64,000 bases of DNA, taken from the NCBI GenBank assembly GCA_028293765.1, contig JAQGOG010000037.1, positions 1 to 64,000 on the forward strand. Reading direction: 5' to 3'. Of the stretch, positions 27,112-35,964 are shown piece after piece. Both the position numbers and the translations under genes were made by a program. Position 1 is the first letter of the stretch. Each line of letters begins with the position of its first letter. Below the pieces are notes generated by a model that ran no database searches, was not told the origin of the DNA, and saw only the letters and a program-made list of their open reading frames with translations. The DNA comes from Gammaproteobacteria bacterium (GTDB lineage Bacteria > Pseudomonadota > Gammaproteobacteria > Steroidobacterales > Steroidobacteraceae).

Positions 27112-27827
27112 GGAGCTTGACCAGCGTGAGGGATGCTGCCGCAATTGAGTGCTGGCGGATGCTCAAAAGTCTGTTCCGGCCCTGTCTCGTCGGGAACCGC
27201 TTGCCCGGCAAGCCATGCGGTTGCTGCGTTCACATCGTCAGGGCGCATCCGCTGAACGATCTCGGCCATGCAGTCGGGTGCCAGGGCCGCGCGAGTACCG
27301 ATGCGCCACGCGCCGAGTTGCGCGATCAGGTAATCCTGTGAGACTCCGAGCAATCCGGGCACCGCGGGCGTCACGCCCAGCAGTCGCGTGCCATGGCAAG
27401 AGCGACATGGCGGAACGTGAAGGGCTACGTCTCCTTCCGTAACCAGCAGACGCCCGCGTTCGAGGACGGCCGAGCTGACCTTGAGAGCCTGCGGCGGGGG
27501 ATACGGCACACGTTGAGTACCGAAGTATTCGGCTAGCTCGCGGAGATAGTTGTCGTTCTGCAGGTCCGCGAAATAGGTCATCAGCGGATACTGGCGACGG
27601 CCGTCGCGAAAATTGAGCAGTTGGTTGAAGAGGTAGCCTGCCGGCTTACCGGCGATGCGTGGATAGTAGCCCTCGCGTGTTGCGCGTCCCTCCTTTCCGT
27701 GACAGGCGATGCACGGCTGCACGCGTTGATCGATTGAGTCGAGCGGAGGCAGGGACGTATCGGCGGCGTGGGCGCACCCGAACGCGAACATCGCCGTTGA
27801 GATACATGCCAGCAAGGATTTCGACAC
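27108..27827 (-). CDS. diheme c-type cytochrome, cytochrome c4-like
   Basis: A 239-residue protein with a signal peptide (MSKSLLACISTAMFAFGCAHA) and two heme motifs, CIACH and CRSCH, in two repeated domains as in cytochrome c4. GKEGRATREGYYPRIAGKPAGYLFNQLLNFRDGRR is the typical c4-like segment between heme 1 and its distal ligand. It is the first gene of a two-gene unit with the triheme cytochrome, overlapping it by 4 bp. It probably shuttles electrons in the periplasm between the membrane-anchored triheme protein and an oxidase. Confidence 0.88.
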   Translation of the reverse strand: MSKSLLACISTAMFAFGCAHAADTSLPPLDSIDQRVQPCIACHGKEGRATREGYYPRIAGKPAGYLFNQLLNFRDGRRQYPLMTYFADLQNDNYLRELAEYFGTQRVPYPPPQALKVSSAVLERGRLLVTEGDVALHVPPCRSCHGTRLLGVTPAVPGLLGVSQDYLIAQLGAWRIGTRAALAPDCMAEIVQRMRPDDVNAATAWLAGQAVPDETGPEQTFEHPPALNCGSIPHAGQAP

Positions 27828-27942
27828 GGGAGGTCTCCCGGCGGGATGACAGGATGAGCGCTCGGCTTAGGGCACGAGGCTCCATTCTATTCCGGCGCGG
27901 ATCGTTGCGGTTGATTGTCTATCCCCTAGGGGGCAGAGCGCC

Positions 27943-27959
27943 ACCCTTGCCGCAAGGGT
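27943..27959 (-). terminator. hairpin behind the DUF885 gene
   Basis: ACCCTTGC-C-GCAAGGGT is an eight-pair inverted repeat 9 bp... outside the DUF885 stop codon at 27968, on its downstream side. The single-base centre would force a smaller effective stem, and no T tract is seen. A second palindrome, CCCCTAGGGG, lies at 27923-27932. Confidence 0.3.
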
Positions 27960-27967
27960 CGCCCGCG

Positions 27968-29761
27968 TCAGTAGTTCGCCGCCGCGCGCACTTCGCTCGC
28001 GGGCTTGCCGAGATCGGCTAGCAGCTCGGCGGCGACGATCGCAAAGGGTGTCGTGCCGTACGAGAGCAGCCGGTCATGAAAATCGTGCAGCGAGGCGCGG
28101 TCGCCCATTTTCAACAGATATTCCGCCAGCAGGTTCTCGAGTTGCAGGCGTCCGACCGTGTAGGCAATCACATAGCCGGGGTTGGCCGCCATCATGGCGA
28201 CCGCCGCTTGCGCTGCTTCCCGCGTAAAGCCGGTTTGCGTGGTGAAGAAGTCCACCGCCTGAGCATAGGTCCATGTGCCGCTCGACAGGTTGGCGTCGAC
28301 AATGGCCCGGGCGCCGCGCACCCGTTCCCAGCGAGCCGTGAAGAGGCGGCCGTCGAGATTGGCGCCGTACATCCCCAGCCGGACGAACATCTCCTCGCCA
28401 TAGAACGCCCACCCTTCGGCAAAAGCGCTGCTGGACTGAATCTTGCGGATGAAGTCCGGATGGCGTTTCGCGATGGACAGCTGCAGGAAATGTCCCGGCA
28501 GCGCCTCGTGCGCCGCCGTCGACAGGATTCGATCATGATCGAAGTCCTCGTTCATATCCAACCGTGCGGCCGCATCCTCGAGCGACTTCGGGGGGGTGAT
28601 GTAGTAATAACCGGTCGTCGAAGCGGCAAACAGGCGCGGCGGATTCATCGACGCGCCGGGGGAGACGGGTTGCAGGAAAGACGGTGTCTGCGTCACCTGC
28701 ATCGTGCCGAGCCAGCTCGGGATGGTCACGACGTCGTGGTCCGTCATGAATTTGCGCAGCTCCGCAATGCGGTCGCGATAAAAGCCGATCAGGGCCGGGC
28801 CACCAGGGGCCATGCCGCCGCCGCTCGCCGCTCCGAAAGGCAGCGAAGCGCGCTTGGAGAGGGAGGTCAACCAGGCTTCTTCCGCCCAACCATGCGCGAG
28901 CTCGTCACGGCCCATCCGCTCAACGTCGCTTGCATTGAAAGGCAGCAGTTGCTCATCCCGCAGCATGCGGTCATAGGCCTCGCGGCCCATCACGTAGTTC
29001 TCGGGCCAGGAAGTCACGTGCGCGTCGATGTAGCTCTTCGACTCCTGGATCGTCGCTACCACGGCGTCGCGCGCCTTCAGAAACCGCGCGAGCGCTTCGT
29101 CATCGGCGCTTAGTTGGCTCTTCGCGGCGTCCGTCAGCGCGCCCGCCAGAAAGTCGGGAGCGCCGGCGAGCTCTTTGCTGCCGGTGATGCCGTATAGATG
29201 ACACGGCGTCGTGACGAGGCGCTGCGCCGCTACGATGTAGGCGGGCGCCTTGGAAAGGCGGCCGATGATATCGGCCCAGGCTTTGCTCAGGTCGGACGGC
29301 GTCGCGCCGTCCTGGCCGACGGTCGGGAGGTTCTGAAACTGCACGAATACGGCGCCGACGATGCTGTTGGCCGGCGCGCTGTAGTCCTTGCGATCGATCC
29401 GGTACACGAGGAGGGCATTGCGTTGCGCGGTGAGCTGCGCGGCCAGCAGCTGCACGTCGTCGCGGTCCACGAGCGACGTGCCGGAGCCGAATCCAGCCGT
29501 GATCGCTCGAAGTTTCTTCTGCCACTGTTTGAGCTGCGCGATGTACGCGGCGCGATACGCCTCACTGGGTGTTTCGAGCTCGCCATCGTGCCCCGCAATG
29601 CCTGCTGCCGTAGCCTGCATGGGATACAGGCGCGCCGACTCGTAGGTCATCTCCCGGGCCAGGGTCACGAGGGTCTCGTGCGGTGAAGTCTCAGCGTGGC
29701 TCCTGTGGGGTATCAGGGCCAGAACTACCGCACCGATCAAGGAAATAGCCGAACCGCGCAT
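27968..29761 (-). CDS. DUF885-family secreted putative metallo-hydrolase
   Basis: A 597-residue protein with a signal peptide ending near RSHA. It belongs to the DUF885 family, whose members resemble gluzincin-type peptidases. The motif HEALPGHFLQLSIAKRH near residue 420, followed by SSAFAEGWAFYGEEM, supplies the HExxxGH-like zinc ligands and the downstream glutamate. LFAASTTGYYYITPP is also typical. The substrate is unknown; carboxypeptidase-like activity is inferred for the family. The gene is monocistronic as far as I can see. Confidence 0.87.
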   Translation of the reverse strand: MRGSAISLIGAVVLALIPHRSHAETSPHETLVTLAREMTYESARLYPMQATAAGIAGHDGELETPSEAYRAAYIAQLKQWQKKLRAITAGFGSGTSLVDRDDVQLLAAQLTAQRNALLVYRIDRKDYSAPANSIVGAVFVQFQNLPTVGQDGATPSDLSKAWADIIGRLSKAPAYIVAAQRLVTTPCHLYGITGSKELAGAPDFLAGALTDAAKSQLSADDEALARFLKARDAVVATIQESKSYIDAHVTSWPENYVMGREAYDRMLRDEQLLPFNASDVERMGRDELAHGWAEEAWLTSLSKRASLPFGAASGGGMAPGGPALIGFYRDRIAELRKFMTDHDVVTIPSWLGTMQVTQTPSFLQPVSPGASMNPPRLFAASTTGYYYITPPKSLEDAAARLDMNEDFDHDRILSTAAHEALPGHFLQLSIAKRHPDFIRKIQSSSAFAEGWAFYGEEMFVRLGMYGANLDGRLFTARWERVRGARAIVDANLSSGTWTYAQAVDFFTTQTGFTREAAQAAVAMMAANPGYVIAYTVGRLQLENLLAEYLLKMGDRASLHDFHDRLLSYGTTPFAIVAAELLADLGKPASEVRAAANY

Positions 29762-29851
29762 GTAATACCCTCAGCAGCTGGACTCAGCTCGAGTCCCAGC
29801 CGCCAAGCCTAACGCAAATCGCGTCTCGCGGGTTTCTCCGCTTAGCTCCCG

Positions 29852-30547
29852 CTACTGTGTGCCCGCCCGCAGTTGCAGGGTCACGATTCTGGCGAGCAGC
29901 GTTGCCGGAAACAGCTGCCCGATGACAGCTTCCAGATTCGACAGGCTGCGCGCCAGCGGATGTGTGGGCAAGAGGTCGCCATACCCGGTGGACGTGAGGG
30001 TCGTGAGACTGTAGTAGACGAGACCTCGCCCCAGGACGAGGTAGTGTCCCGTGGCGTCAACACCCGAGATCGAGCCGGGAATCAGCGCCAGCACAATCTC
30101 GTAGAGCGCGGCGAACCACAAGGCGATACACAGATAAAGCACGACCGCGCCCTGTATTCGGTGGTGTGTTACGTGGCCAGGTCCGAACACCGCGTTCCAG
30201 ACGATCCAACCCAACGCCGCCATGAATACCAGCAGCGACCCGGATCCGAGACAGATCGTCAGGCTCGACGGAGCACCGATTCGCACAATGTTGGCGCTCA
30301 CGGCGAGCGCGGACGAGAGGACAATAGCCGTAATCGCCACCCAATGTCGGGAAGCGATCAGGACGGCCGAGATCACGAGGAGAAACCAGACGACTATCAG
30401 CGTCGGAGCCTCGGGAACACTTGACCGGGCGAGAGGCTCCCCGACGAAAACTTCCAAAGCAAGCAGCACGAGCAGCGCGGTCAGGATCGGATCGCGCCAC
30501 CGTTCCTGCCAGCGCTCGTCAGGCAGTAACGCATCTTTGTACCGCAT
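29852..30547 (-). CDS. two-TM potassium channel family protein
   Basis: A 231-residue membrane protein with about five to six hydrophobic segments. Near the C-terminus TTLTSTGYGDLLPTHP contains the potassium selectivity filter TGYGD (187-191), followed by a pore-lining helix (LEAVIGQLFPATLLARIVTL). No cytoplasmic RCK domain follows. The N-terminal part resembles a partial voltage-sensor-like bundle without a regularly charged S4. It probably forms a tetrameric ion channel. The physiological trigger is unknown. Confidence 0.82.
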   Translation of the reverse strand: MRYKDALLPDERWQERWRDPILTALLVLLALEVFVGEPLARSSVPEAPTLIVVWFLLVISAVLIASRHWVAITAIVLSSALAVSANIVRIGAPSSLTICLGSGSLLVFMAALGWIVWNAVFGPGHVTHHRIQGAVVLYLCIALWFAALYEIVLALIPGSISGVDATGHYLVLGRGLVYYSLTTLTSTGYGDLLPTHPLARSLSNLEAVIGQLFPATLLARIVTLQLRAGTQ

Positions 30548-30589
30548 GCGGCCCCCCGCGGTCGCGTCTGCGGGCGAGTTCGCAATTCG

Positions 30590-31045
30590 TCACGGGCAAG
30601 CGGCTCGTGCGGCGGGCGCGCTTGGGACGACGGTACACTTTGCGTTGATGGCCACATACGCTTCGAACTCATCGCCCCGCTGGACAGGAAGCAACACTCT
30701 CCACGCCTGCGCAGGGTGGCGGGCGGCCCAATAAAGCGAGCCGATTCCGGCACGTGATATGTAGGTGCTCCACCTCTCTTCCGGCAGCGACGACCCGATC
30801 ACGATGGCAATAGCTTGCGGCTCGTCCGAATCTTGCGGGCCCGTAGCCGGAGGCAAGTCCGTCCACTGCACGTTCTTCGGCTCGGGGGGGCCAAGATCGA
30901 GCGCCGCACGGCCGGGGACGGGCGCGTCGAGCGCCGAAATCGCAGCAATCGTCATCGTACCGTGAGGCGCGTCGGCCGAATATGCCACGCCGACGGTCAG
31001 CAAGCAGACAGGGATCAGCAACAGCGTCGGAACGAATTTGCTCAC
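30590..31045 (-). CDS. hypothetical exported protein
   Basis: I place the start at GTG 31045 because CCAGGAGGTCTC precedes it and a clear signal peptide follows (MSKFVPTLLLIPVCLLTVGVAYSA). The mature part is about 125 residues, with two cysteines only at the far C-terminus (KCTVV and AACP). I do not recognise the family. A strong copy of the shared palindrome lies about 140 bp upstream, inside the tail of the preceding PQQ remnant frame, which suggests that the gene belongs to the same regulon as the cytochrome and efflux genes. Confidence 0.65.
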   Translation of the reverse strand: MSKFVPTLLLIPVCLLTVGVAYSADAPHGTMTIAAISALDAPVPGRAALDLGPPEPKNVQWTDLPPATGPQDSDEPQAIAIVIGSSLPEERWSTYISRAGIGSLYWAARHPAQAWRVLLPVQRGDEFEAYVAINAKCTVVPSAPAARAACP

Positions 31046-31099
31046 GAGACCTCCTGGCACACGTGGACGAACACAACACGTTCCCCCACGTCGCTTCGA

Positions 31100-32209
31100 T
31101 CATTTAGGACTTCGCCTGGCACCAGGCACTGTCGGAAGTCTGACCACCGTCCGTAACAGCCGTGTTTCGTCTGTGAGCGAGCCGCATTTCAATCGAAATA
31201 GTCGCGTGGTGTCAGTTCGCTCTCGCACGCTCATGAGGTCAGGATTTACTCCGACGCCGCGCGCGTCTCCTTGCGCAGGCTTGGCGGCCCACAACGGCGG
31301 CACCGGAGACGGGCACGTCTGAGGATTTCCGCCACGGGCGGTCCTCCCGATCAGGGGCGACGCACCGCGGTTGAGCGCCAGGCGCTGCACCACCTGCCCG
31401 GTGGCGCGATCCAGCACCAGGAAATCTCCCGCCCTGTCCCCGATCGCCACCAGAGGGCGTGTCTGTCCGTCCACCTGGCCCTCGAACAGGACGGGAATCA
31501 TCGCCGGATCGTCGTCGTGAGAGTCGTTCTGCAGGATCTTGTAGTACCACTTGATCCTGGGTTGCGGGCCCGAGATGTCCAAGGCGACGACCGAGTCGGT
31601 ATAAAGATTCTCGCCCTCTCTGCCCTTGAGGACCATGTCGGGACCGGGATTGCCGGGGGCCACGAACAAGCTGTCGCTGCCCTGGTCGACGGCCAATCCG
31701 CTCCAGACGGCCCCGCCGCCGTGCTGCCAGGAATTGCCGGGCCAGGTTTCGTGTCCGGGCTGCCCGGGGCCGGGAATAGCCTGCCAGTCCCACAGGCGTC
31801 GGCCGTCCTTGATGCTGAAGGCGCTGACGAGCCCGAGGGTGCCGTTATCGCCGCCTCCGGTGCCGAGGATGAGCTGGTTTTTGTAGACGTAAGCAGCCAT
31901 CGAGTAAAAGCTGATACTGGTTCTCCAGGCCATGCCCAGCGCAGTGATATTGGTCTTGTCGATCTGCGTCAGTTGTGTGTATCGGTTTCCGGAATAGGTC
32001 TTCGCCGGCAGGACCCAATTGGCATCATCGTGCACAGCCTCGAGCAAAGTTTCCGCGGCCGGGAAGCTTGCCGCGCGCGCGGCGATTTGCTCCGTCGATG
32101 CAGTTACGGGCATAAACAATGCCGATAGCGTGACGACGATGAGGATCAGTAGCGCGAGTACCCCGAAGGTCTGGGGACGCCGCAGGGCCACGCGGATGAA
32201 CGACAACAT
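31100..32209 (-). pseudogene. remnant PQQ-dependent dehydrogenase fused to RND-like N-terminus
   Basis: The frame from ATG 32209 encodes 369 residues but is a patchwork. The first 30 residues (FIRVALRRPQTFGVLALLILIV) match the opening of the RND pump at 36591 (IVRIALERPYTFIVLALLILLL). They are followed by a PQQ-dehydrogenase start (NWVLPAKTYSGNRYTQLTQIDKTNITALGMAW). The frame then jumps from AWRTSI to SMAAYVYKNQLILGTGGGD, skipping about 100 residues of propeller expected in the family. Propeller sequence continues (NSWQHGGGAVWSG, IKWYYKILQNDSHDDDPAMIP, GDFLVLDRATGQVV) and stops at GRTARGGNPQTCP near 31320. The last ~70 residues are unrelated and read through an operator. I infer a deletion derivative without enzyme activity. 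Confidence 0.75.
31186..31199. promoter_or_regulatory. RTTWCA-NN-TGAAAY operator, site 5
   Basis: ATTTCAATCGAAAT keeps both half-sites with one mismatch. A degenerate partner, GTTTCGTCTGTGAG (31164-31177), lies with its centre 22 bp away, about two helical turns. It is about 140 bp ahead of the exported hypothetical at 31045. Confidence 0.55.
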
Positions 32210-32254
32210 GGGGGCAGATCTCCTGCAGCGCACTGGACGGGTTGACGATCGCTT

Positions 32255-32494
32255 CTAACCCAGCGCTATGACGGCGGTGGTTATTCCAAAAAAGAACGCC
32301 ATCCCGATGGCGATGATCCAGAGCGGATTGCGGAGGTCGTTGGGAGCCGCGGCTAAGTCGTCATTTGCGGCCGCGTGAGCCGCTGCAGTCGCCGGTACGG
32401 CAACTGTCGTCGCCCGTGCGGCAGAGCCGGTTGGCGGGGCAGTGGAGGAACCCTGTAAGGTGGACGGCCGGTGGTCGGCAGGTAATGAACTCAT
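32255..32494 (-). CDS. small single-span membrane protein
   Basis: A 79-residue protein with an Ala/Thr/Pro-rich, presumably disordered first 50 residues and one C-terminal hydrophobic helix (LWIIAIGMAFFFGITTAVIALG). I do not recognise it. It precedes the PQQ remnant by 45 bp on the same strand. A copy of the shared palindrome lies 103 bp ahead of its ATG, as at the other regulon members. That position supports it being a real gene. A role as a membrane partner of the former dehydrogenase is possible but unproven. Confidence 0.6.
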   Translation of the reverse strand: MSSLPADHRPSTLQGSSTAPPTGSAARATTVAVPATAAAHAAANDDLAAAPNDLRNPLWIIAIGMAFFFGITTAVIALG

Positions 32495-32596
32495 CGCCTC
32501 GCTCCCCGTTCGCGTCCGGCGAGCGCAATTGCCGCCGGTGTCAGGAGTAGCGTGGTGGGGAAGGGTTGCGCCGCGATTTCGCGGCGCCCGGCGAGT

Positions 32597-32610
32597 GTTT
32601 CAGCTGCAAT
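32597..32610. promoter_or_regulatory. RTTWCA-NN-TGAAAY operator, site 6
   Basis: GTTTCAGCTGCAAT has a perfect left half and one mismatch in the right half. It lies 103 bp ahead of the small membrane protein gene and 24 bp behind the stop of the OmpR-type regulator gene. Confidence 0.5.
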
Positions 32611-32633
32611 TCACCGGCAACGCGGCCGCGTTT

Positions 32634-33365
32634 TCAATACAGGATTTCGACGGGAGATTTGAAGAGGTAGCCCACACCGCGTTCAGTGACGATGTACTGG
32701 GGCTGCGAGGCATCCGGTTCGATCTTGCGCCGCAGCCGGAGCACCTGCACGTCGATCGCGCGGTCGTAAACCTCGTTGTCGTAGACGCGGCTCGCCTCGA
32801 GGAGCTGGTCCCGGGTGAGGATTCTCTCCGGGGCAGCGAGCAGCGCGGCGAGCAAGTTGAACTCGCGGGTCGTCAATTCGATGTTCTCTCCGTCGCGGCG
32901 CTTGAGGCGCCGCGTTCGCAGATTCAGCTCGAATTCGGCGAACCGGTAGGCGCGAATTTCCCGCTGTCGCGCCTGCGCCAGAGCCGTGCTCTTCGTTCGT
33001 CGCAGCACTGTCCGGATACGCGCCAGCAGCTCGCGCGGACTGAAAGGCTTGGTCAGATAATCGTCGGCGCCGAGCTCGAGTCCCATCACGCGGTCGGCCT
33101 CGTCGCGCACGCCGGTGAGCATGACAATGGGTATCGCCGAGCTGTTGCGCAGCGTCCGGGCGATCGCCATGCCGTCCTCGCCGGCAAGACGCAAGTCGAG
33201 GACGACGAGATCGATCGCCTCGTCCGCGAGAATCTGCGACATCTGCGTGCCGCTCGATGCCACGCTGACGCGCAGCGCGTTCTCCGTGAGGTATTCCTCT
33301 AACAATTCACGGATCTGCGGGTCGTCGTCCACGACCAGGATGTGGGGCTGAACTATCTCCGGCAT
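32634..33365 (-). CDS. OmpR/PhoB-family response regulator
   Basis: The ATG at 33365 gives 243 residues. The receiver (1-120) has the acidic pair in ILVVDDDPQ, the phosphorylatable aspartate in VVLDLRLAGEDG, and the conserved Thr and Lys in MLTGV and LTKPFSPRELLARI. The C-terminal winged helix reads ELTTREFNLLAALLAAPERILTRDQLLEASR and VYDRAIDVQVLRLRRKIEPDASQPQYIVTERGVGYLF. It starts 39 bp behind the hybrid kinase gene and so is the last gene of a three-gene signalling operon that is divergent from the RND efflux operon. It is a natural candidate for controlling that operon and perhaps the wider palindrome regulon. Confidence 0.92.
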   Translation of the reverse strand: MPEIVQPHILVVDDDPQIRELLEEYLTENALRVSVASSGTQMSQILADEAIDLVVLDLRLAGEDGMAIARTLRNSSAIPIVMLTGVRDEADRVMGLELGADDYLTKPFSPRELLARIRTVLRRTKSTALAQARQREIRAYRFAEFELNLRTRRLKRRDGENIELTTREFNLLAALLAAPERILTRDQLLEASRVYDNEVYDRAIDVQVLRLRRKIEPDASQPQYIVTERGVGYLFKSPVEILY

Positions 33366-33403
33366 GCCTGCTTGCCTCGATCGCCGCGCGCTCGTAAGGT
33401 AAT

Positions 33404-35947
33404 TTAGCACGGAATCGAGTGAACCGGTGCCGTCAGCACTCGCGCGAGCGCCTCGGCGAGGTCGCGGCGCTGAAGTGGCTTGCGCAACACCTCATTTACG
33501 CCGATAGCCGCCGCTCGCTTCGCGAGCTGCGGGCCACCGTGGCCGCTCATGAGGATGATCGGGACGTCGGGCCGAATCCTCCGGATGTCGCTCGCGAGCT
33601 CCGTGCCGATGAGATCCGGCATCGCTTCATCGGTGAGGATGAGATCGAAGCGCTCCGGCTCGGCTCGCAACGCCTGTAGGGCCGCGCTACTCGATTCGAA
33701 GCCCACGGGCTCGTAGCCGAGCTCTGCGAGCGTTTCCTCGGCGAGCGCCACGAGCGAGCTCTCGTCATCGACGATCATCACCGTTTCGCCACCGCCGCGG
33801 GGCAGCTCGCGCGCCGCTGCGACGAAAGGTCTTCCTGTTTCGCCCGCGACCGGCAGCCAGATCTCGAACGTCGTCCCTTCTCCCGGCTGCGTCGTAACGT
33901 CTATCGCACCCCCAAGCTCGGTCACGATGCCGTGCACGAGCGACAAGCCGAGTCCGGTGCCTGCGCCGACACCCTTGGTGGTGAAGAATGGATCGAACAT
34001 GCGCTCCAACACCGCAGGCGGGATGCCGGTGCCGGTATCGATCACGGCGAGTCGCACATATGACCCCGGGGTCACAGAGCCCCGCGAAAATGTTTTGCCT
34101 TCGCTCAACTCGACGCATTCGAGAACTACACTGAGTACGCCACCGTGCGCCATTGCGTGCAGGGCGTTGGTACCCAGATTCATCATAACCTGGTGCAGGT
34201 GCGTCGCGTCCCCGATCACCGCCGCATTGCCTGCTTCGAGTGTTCTCTCCAGGCGTATTCCCGGGGGCAGCGAGGCTGCGAGCAGCTCGAGCGTTTCCTC
34301 GATGACGGACTGGACGTTCATTGGGACTCGCTCACCGAGCCCACTGCGGCTGAAACCGAGAATGCGGTCGACGAGCGCCTTGGCGCGCTCGGCCGCGTGC
34401 ATGACATTGTCCAGGTAGCGCCGCAAGGTGCTGCCTGGCGCGGATTGCTGGTGCGCAAGCTCGCCGTACCCGAGGATCGCCCCGAGGATGTTGTTGAAGT
34501 CATGGGCGATGCCGCCTGCGAGCGTCCCGATCGCCTCCATCTTCTGCGACTGCCGCAGCTGCGCCTCGAGGTGGTCCTTGTCGATCTGGGCCTGCTTTTG
34601 CGCGGTGATTTCGATTGCCGAGCCGACGAATCGATACGGCTTACCGGTCGAGTCGCGTAGAAAACGCCCGCGTGCGAGCAGCCAACCCCAGGTGCCGCCA
34701 GGCTGGCGTACACGGTATTCGCACTCATAGCGCGGCGTATGTCCCTCGAAATGCTCTCTAACTGCCGCTTCGCGGCGCGGCACGTCGTCGGGATGGATGA
34801 CGATCGCCGCCATCCACGCCGTGCGTGTGGTGATCGCACTGTCCTGGGTGATGCCTGTCAGTATTTTCATCTTCGGCGAGAGGAACAGGCGATCCGTCGC
34901 GACGTCCCAGTCCCAATGCCCCTCGTTTGCGCCTTCCATTGCGAGCGCATAGCGTTCCTCGCTTTCACGCAGGGCACGCTCGCCCGCCTCGACACGTCGT
35001 AATTGGCGCAACAGAGCCACTATAGTCAACGCTCCCAGCAGGGTGATGATCAGCGTTCGCAGGCCGAGGCGGATTGCTTCGTCGCGCCACGGCCGCAACG
35101 CGACGGCCTCCTCGCGAGTGACCGCCAGCGCCAGGTTAGTATCCCTGACGCGTGCAACGGCGATGAAGTGGCGCTTCCCGTCGATTGGACTCTCGAGCGG
35201 AGTTTCCGGTGCATTCGATTGGGCAGCGAGCTCGGGGAATCTCTGCCCCACCGCCGCGGGGGTCGGCGGGTTACGTACGAGCAGGGTCCCATCCGCGCGC
35301 AGCAGGTGGATCGCGCTCCCTCGACCGAGGTTGACGGCTCCATAGAACTGTTTGAGATCCTCCAGGTCGACGATTGCAGTGATAACGCCCGCGAATTCGC
35401 CTTTATCGTCGTCGAGCCGGCGCGAGAGGATTACCCCGGCGCGATTTTCGGAGCGAGTGATCAGCGGCTCGCTCATAAACAGCCCAGTCGCGGTGCGGTC
35501 CCGCTGAGCGATGAAATATGACCGGTCGGAGACGTCGAGATTGGGCGGTGACGATCCGCGCGACCGGTGGCGCTGAATCCCCTGCGCGTCGACGATCGTG
35601 ATCAAGCGTACCTGCCGCACTCCCGCCGTGCGGCTAGCAAGAACGTCGTCGAGACGCTCCGGGGCGATCTTGTGGCTGTCGTTTACATACCAGCGCGCCG
35701 TATCGCGAAGCAGAAGGTCGACGGCTTGCCACGTCCATGCAGTTTGCTCGGCGAGCGCTTTTGCCACGTTGCCAGTCTCGCGATTGGTCGCAGCGATCGC
35801 AGTGTGATACGCGCGCCAGGCGTCGTAAACCGACGAGCCCGCAAACGCGAGGATGGCGAAAACGCCGAGCACGACTACTCCAAGTGCCAGACGCTTGAAC
35901 CGGACGCAACCGGTCTGGGGTAATGCAGGCTCGTTCGCGGACGACAT
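33404..35947 (-). CDS. hybrid sensor histidine kinase with Cache and PAS domains
   Basis: From ATG 35947 the product is 847 residues. Membrane spans at about 19-41 and 295-315 bracket a periplasmic Cache-type sensor domain (NLDVSDRSYFIAQRDRTATGLFMSEPLITR). A PAS domain follows at about 330-450, then a HisKA domain with the phospho-accepting His482 in GGIAHDFNNILGA. The ATPase domain has the MNLGTNALHAM N-box, the DTGTGIPPAVLERMFDPFFTTK G1/F boxes and GTGLGLSLVHGIV. The C-terminal receiver (about 725-845) has its aspartate in LILTDEAMPDLIG. Cache domains commonly bind small metabolites. The kinase should pass phosphate to its own receiver and perhaps to the OmpR-type regulator downstream. Confidence 0.92.
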   Translation of the reverse strand: MSSANEPALPQTGCVRFKRLALGVVVLGVFAILAFAGSSVYDAWRAYHTAIAATNRETGNVAKALAEQTAWTWQAVDLLLRDTARWYVNDSHKIAPERLDDVLASRTAGVRQVRLITIVDAQGIQRHRSRGSSPPNLDVSDRSYFIAQRDRTATGLFMSEPLITRSENRAGVILSRRLDDDKGEFAGVITAIVDLEDLKQFYGAVNLGRGSAIHLLRADGTLLVRNPPTPAAVGQRFPELAAQSNAPETPLESPIDGKRHFIAVARVRDTNLALAVTREEAVALRPWRDEAIRLGLRTLIITLLGALTIVALLRQLRRVEAGERALRESEERYALAMEGANEGHWDWDVATDRLFLSPKMKILTGITQDSAITTRTAWMAAIVIHPDDVPRREAAVREHFEGHTPRYECEYRVRQPGGTWGWLLARGRFLRDSTGKPYRFVGSAIEITAQKQAQIDKDHLEAQLRQSQKMEAIGTLAGGIAHDFNNILGAILGYGELAHQQSAPGSTLRRYLDNVMHAAERAKALVDRILGFSRSGLGERVPMNVQSVIEETLELLAASLPPGIRLERTLEAGNAAVIGDATHLHQVMMNLGTNALHAMAHGGVLSVVLECVELSEGKTFSRGSVTPGSYVRLAVIDTGTGIPPAVLERMFDPFFTTKGVGAGTGLGLSLVHGIVTELGGAIDVTTQPGEGTTFEIWLPVAGETGRPFVAAARELPRGGGETVMIVDDESSLVALAEETLAELGYEPVGFESSSAALQALRAEPERFDLILTDEAMPDLIGTELASDIRRIRPDVPIILMSGHGGPQLAKRAAAIGVNEVLRKPLQRRDLAEALARVLTAPVHSIPC

Positions 35948-35964
35948 TCGTTGCCCCCGTGGGA

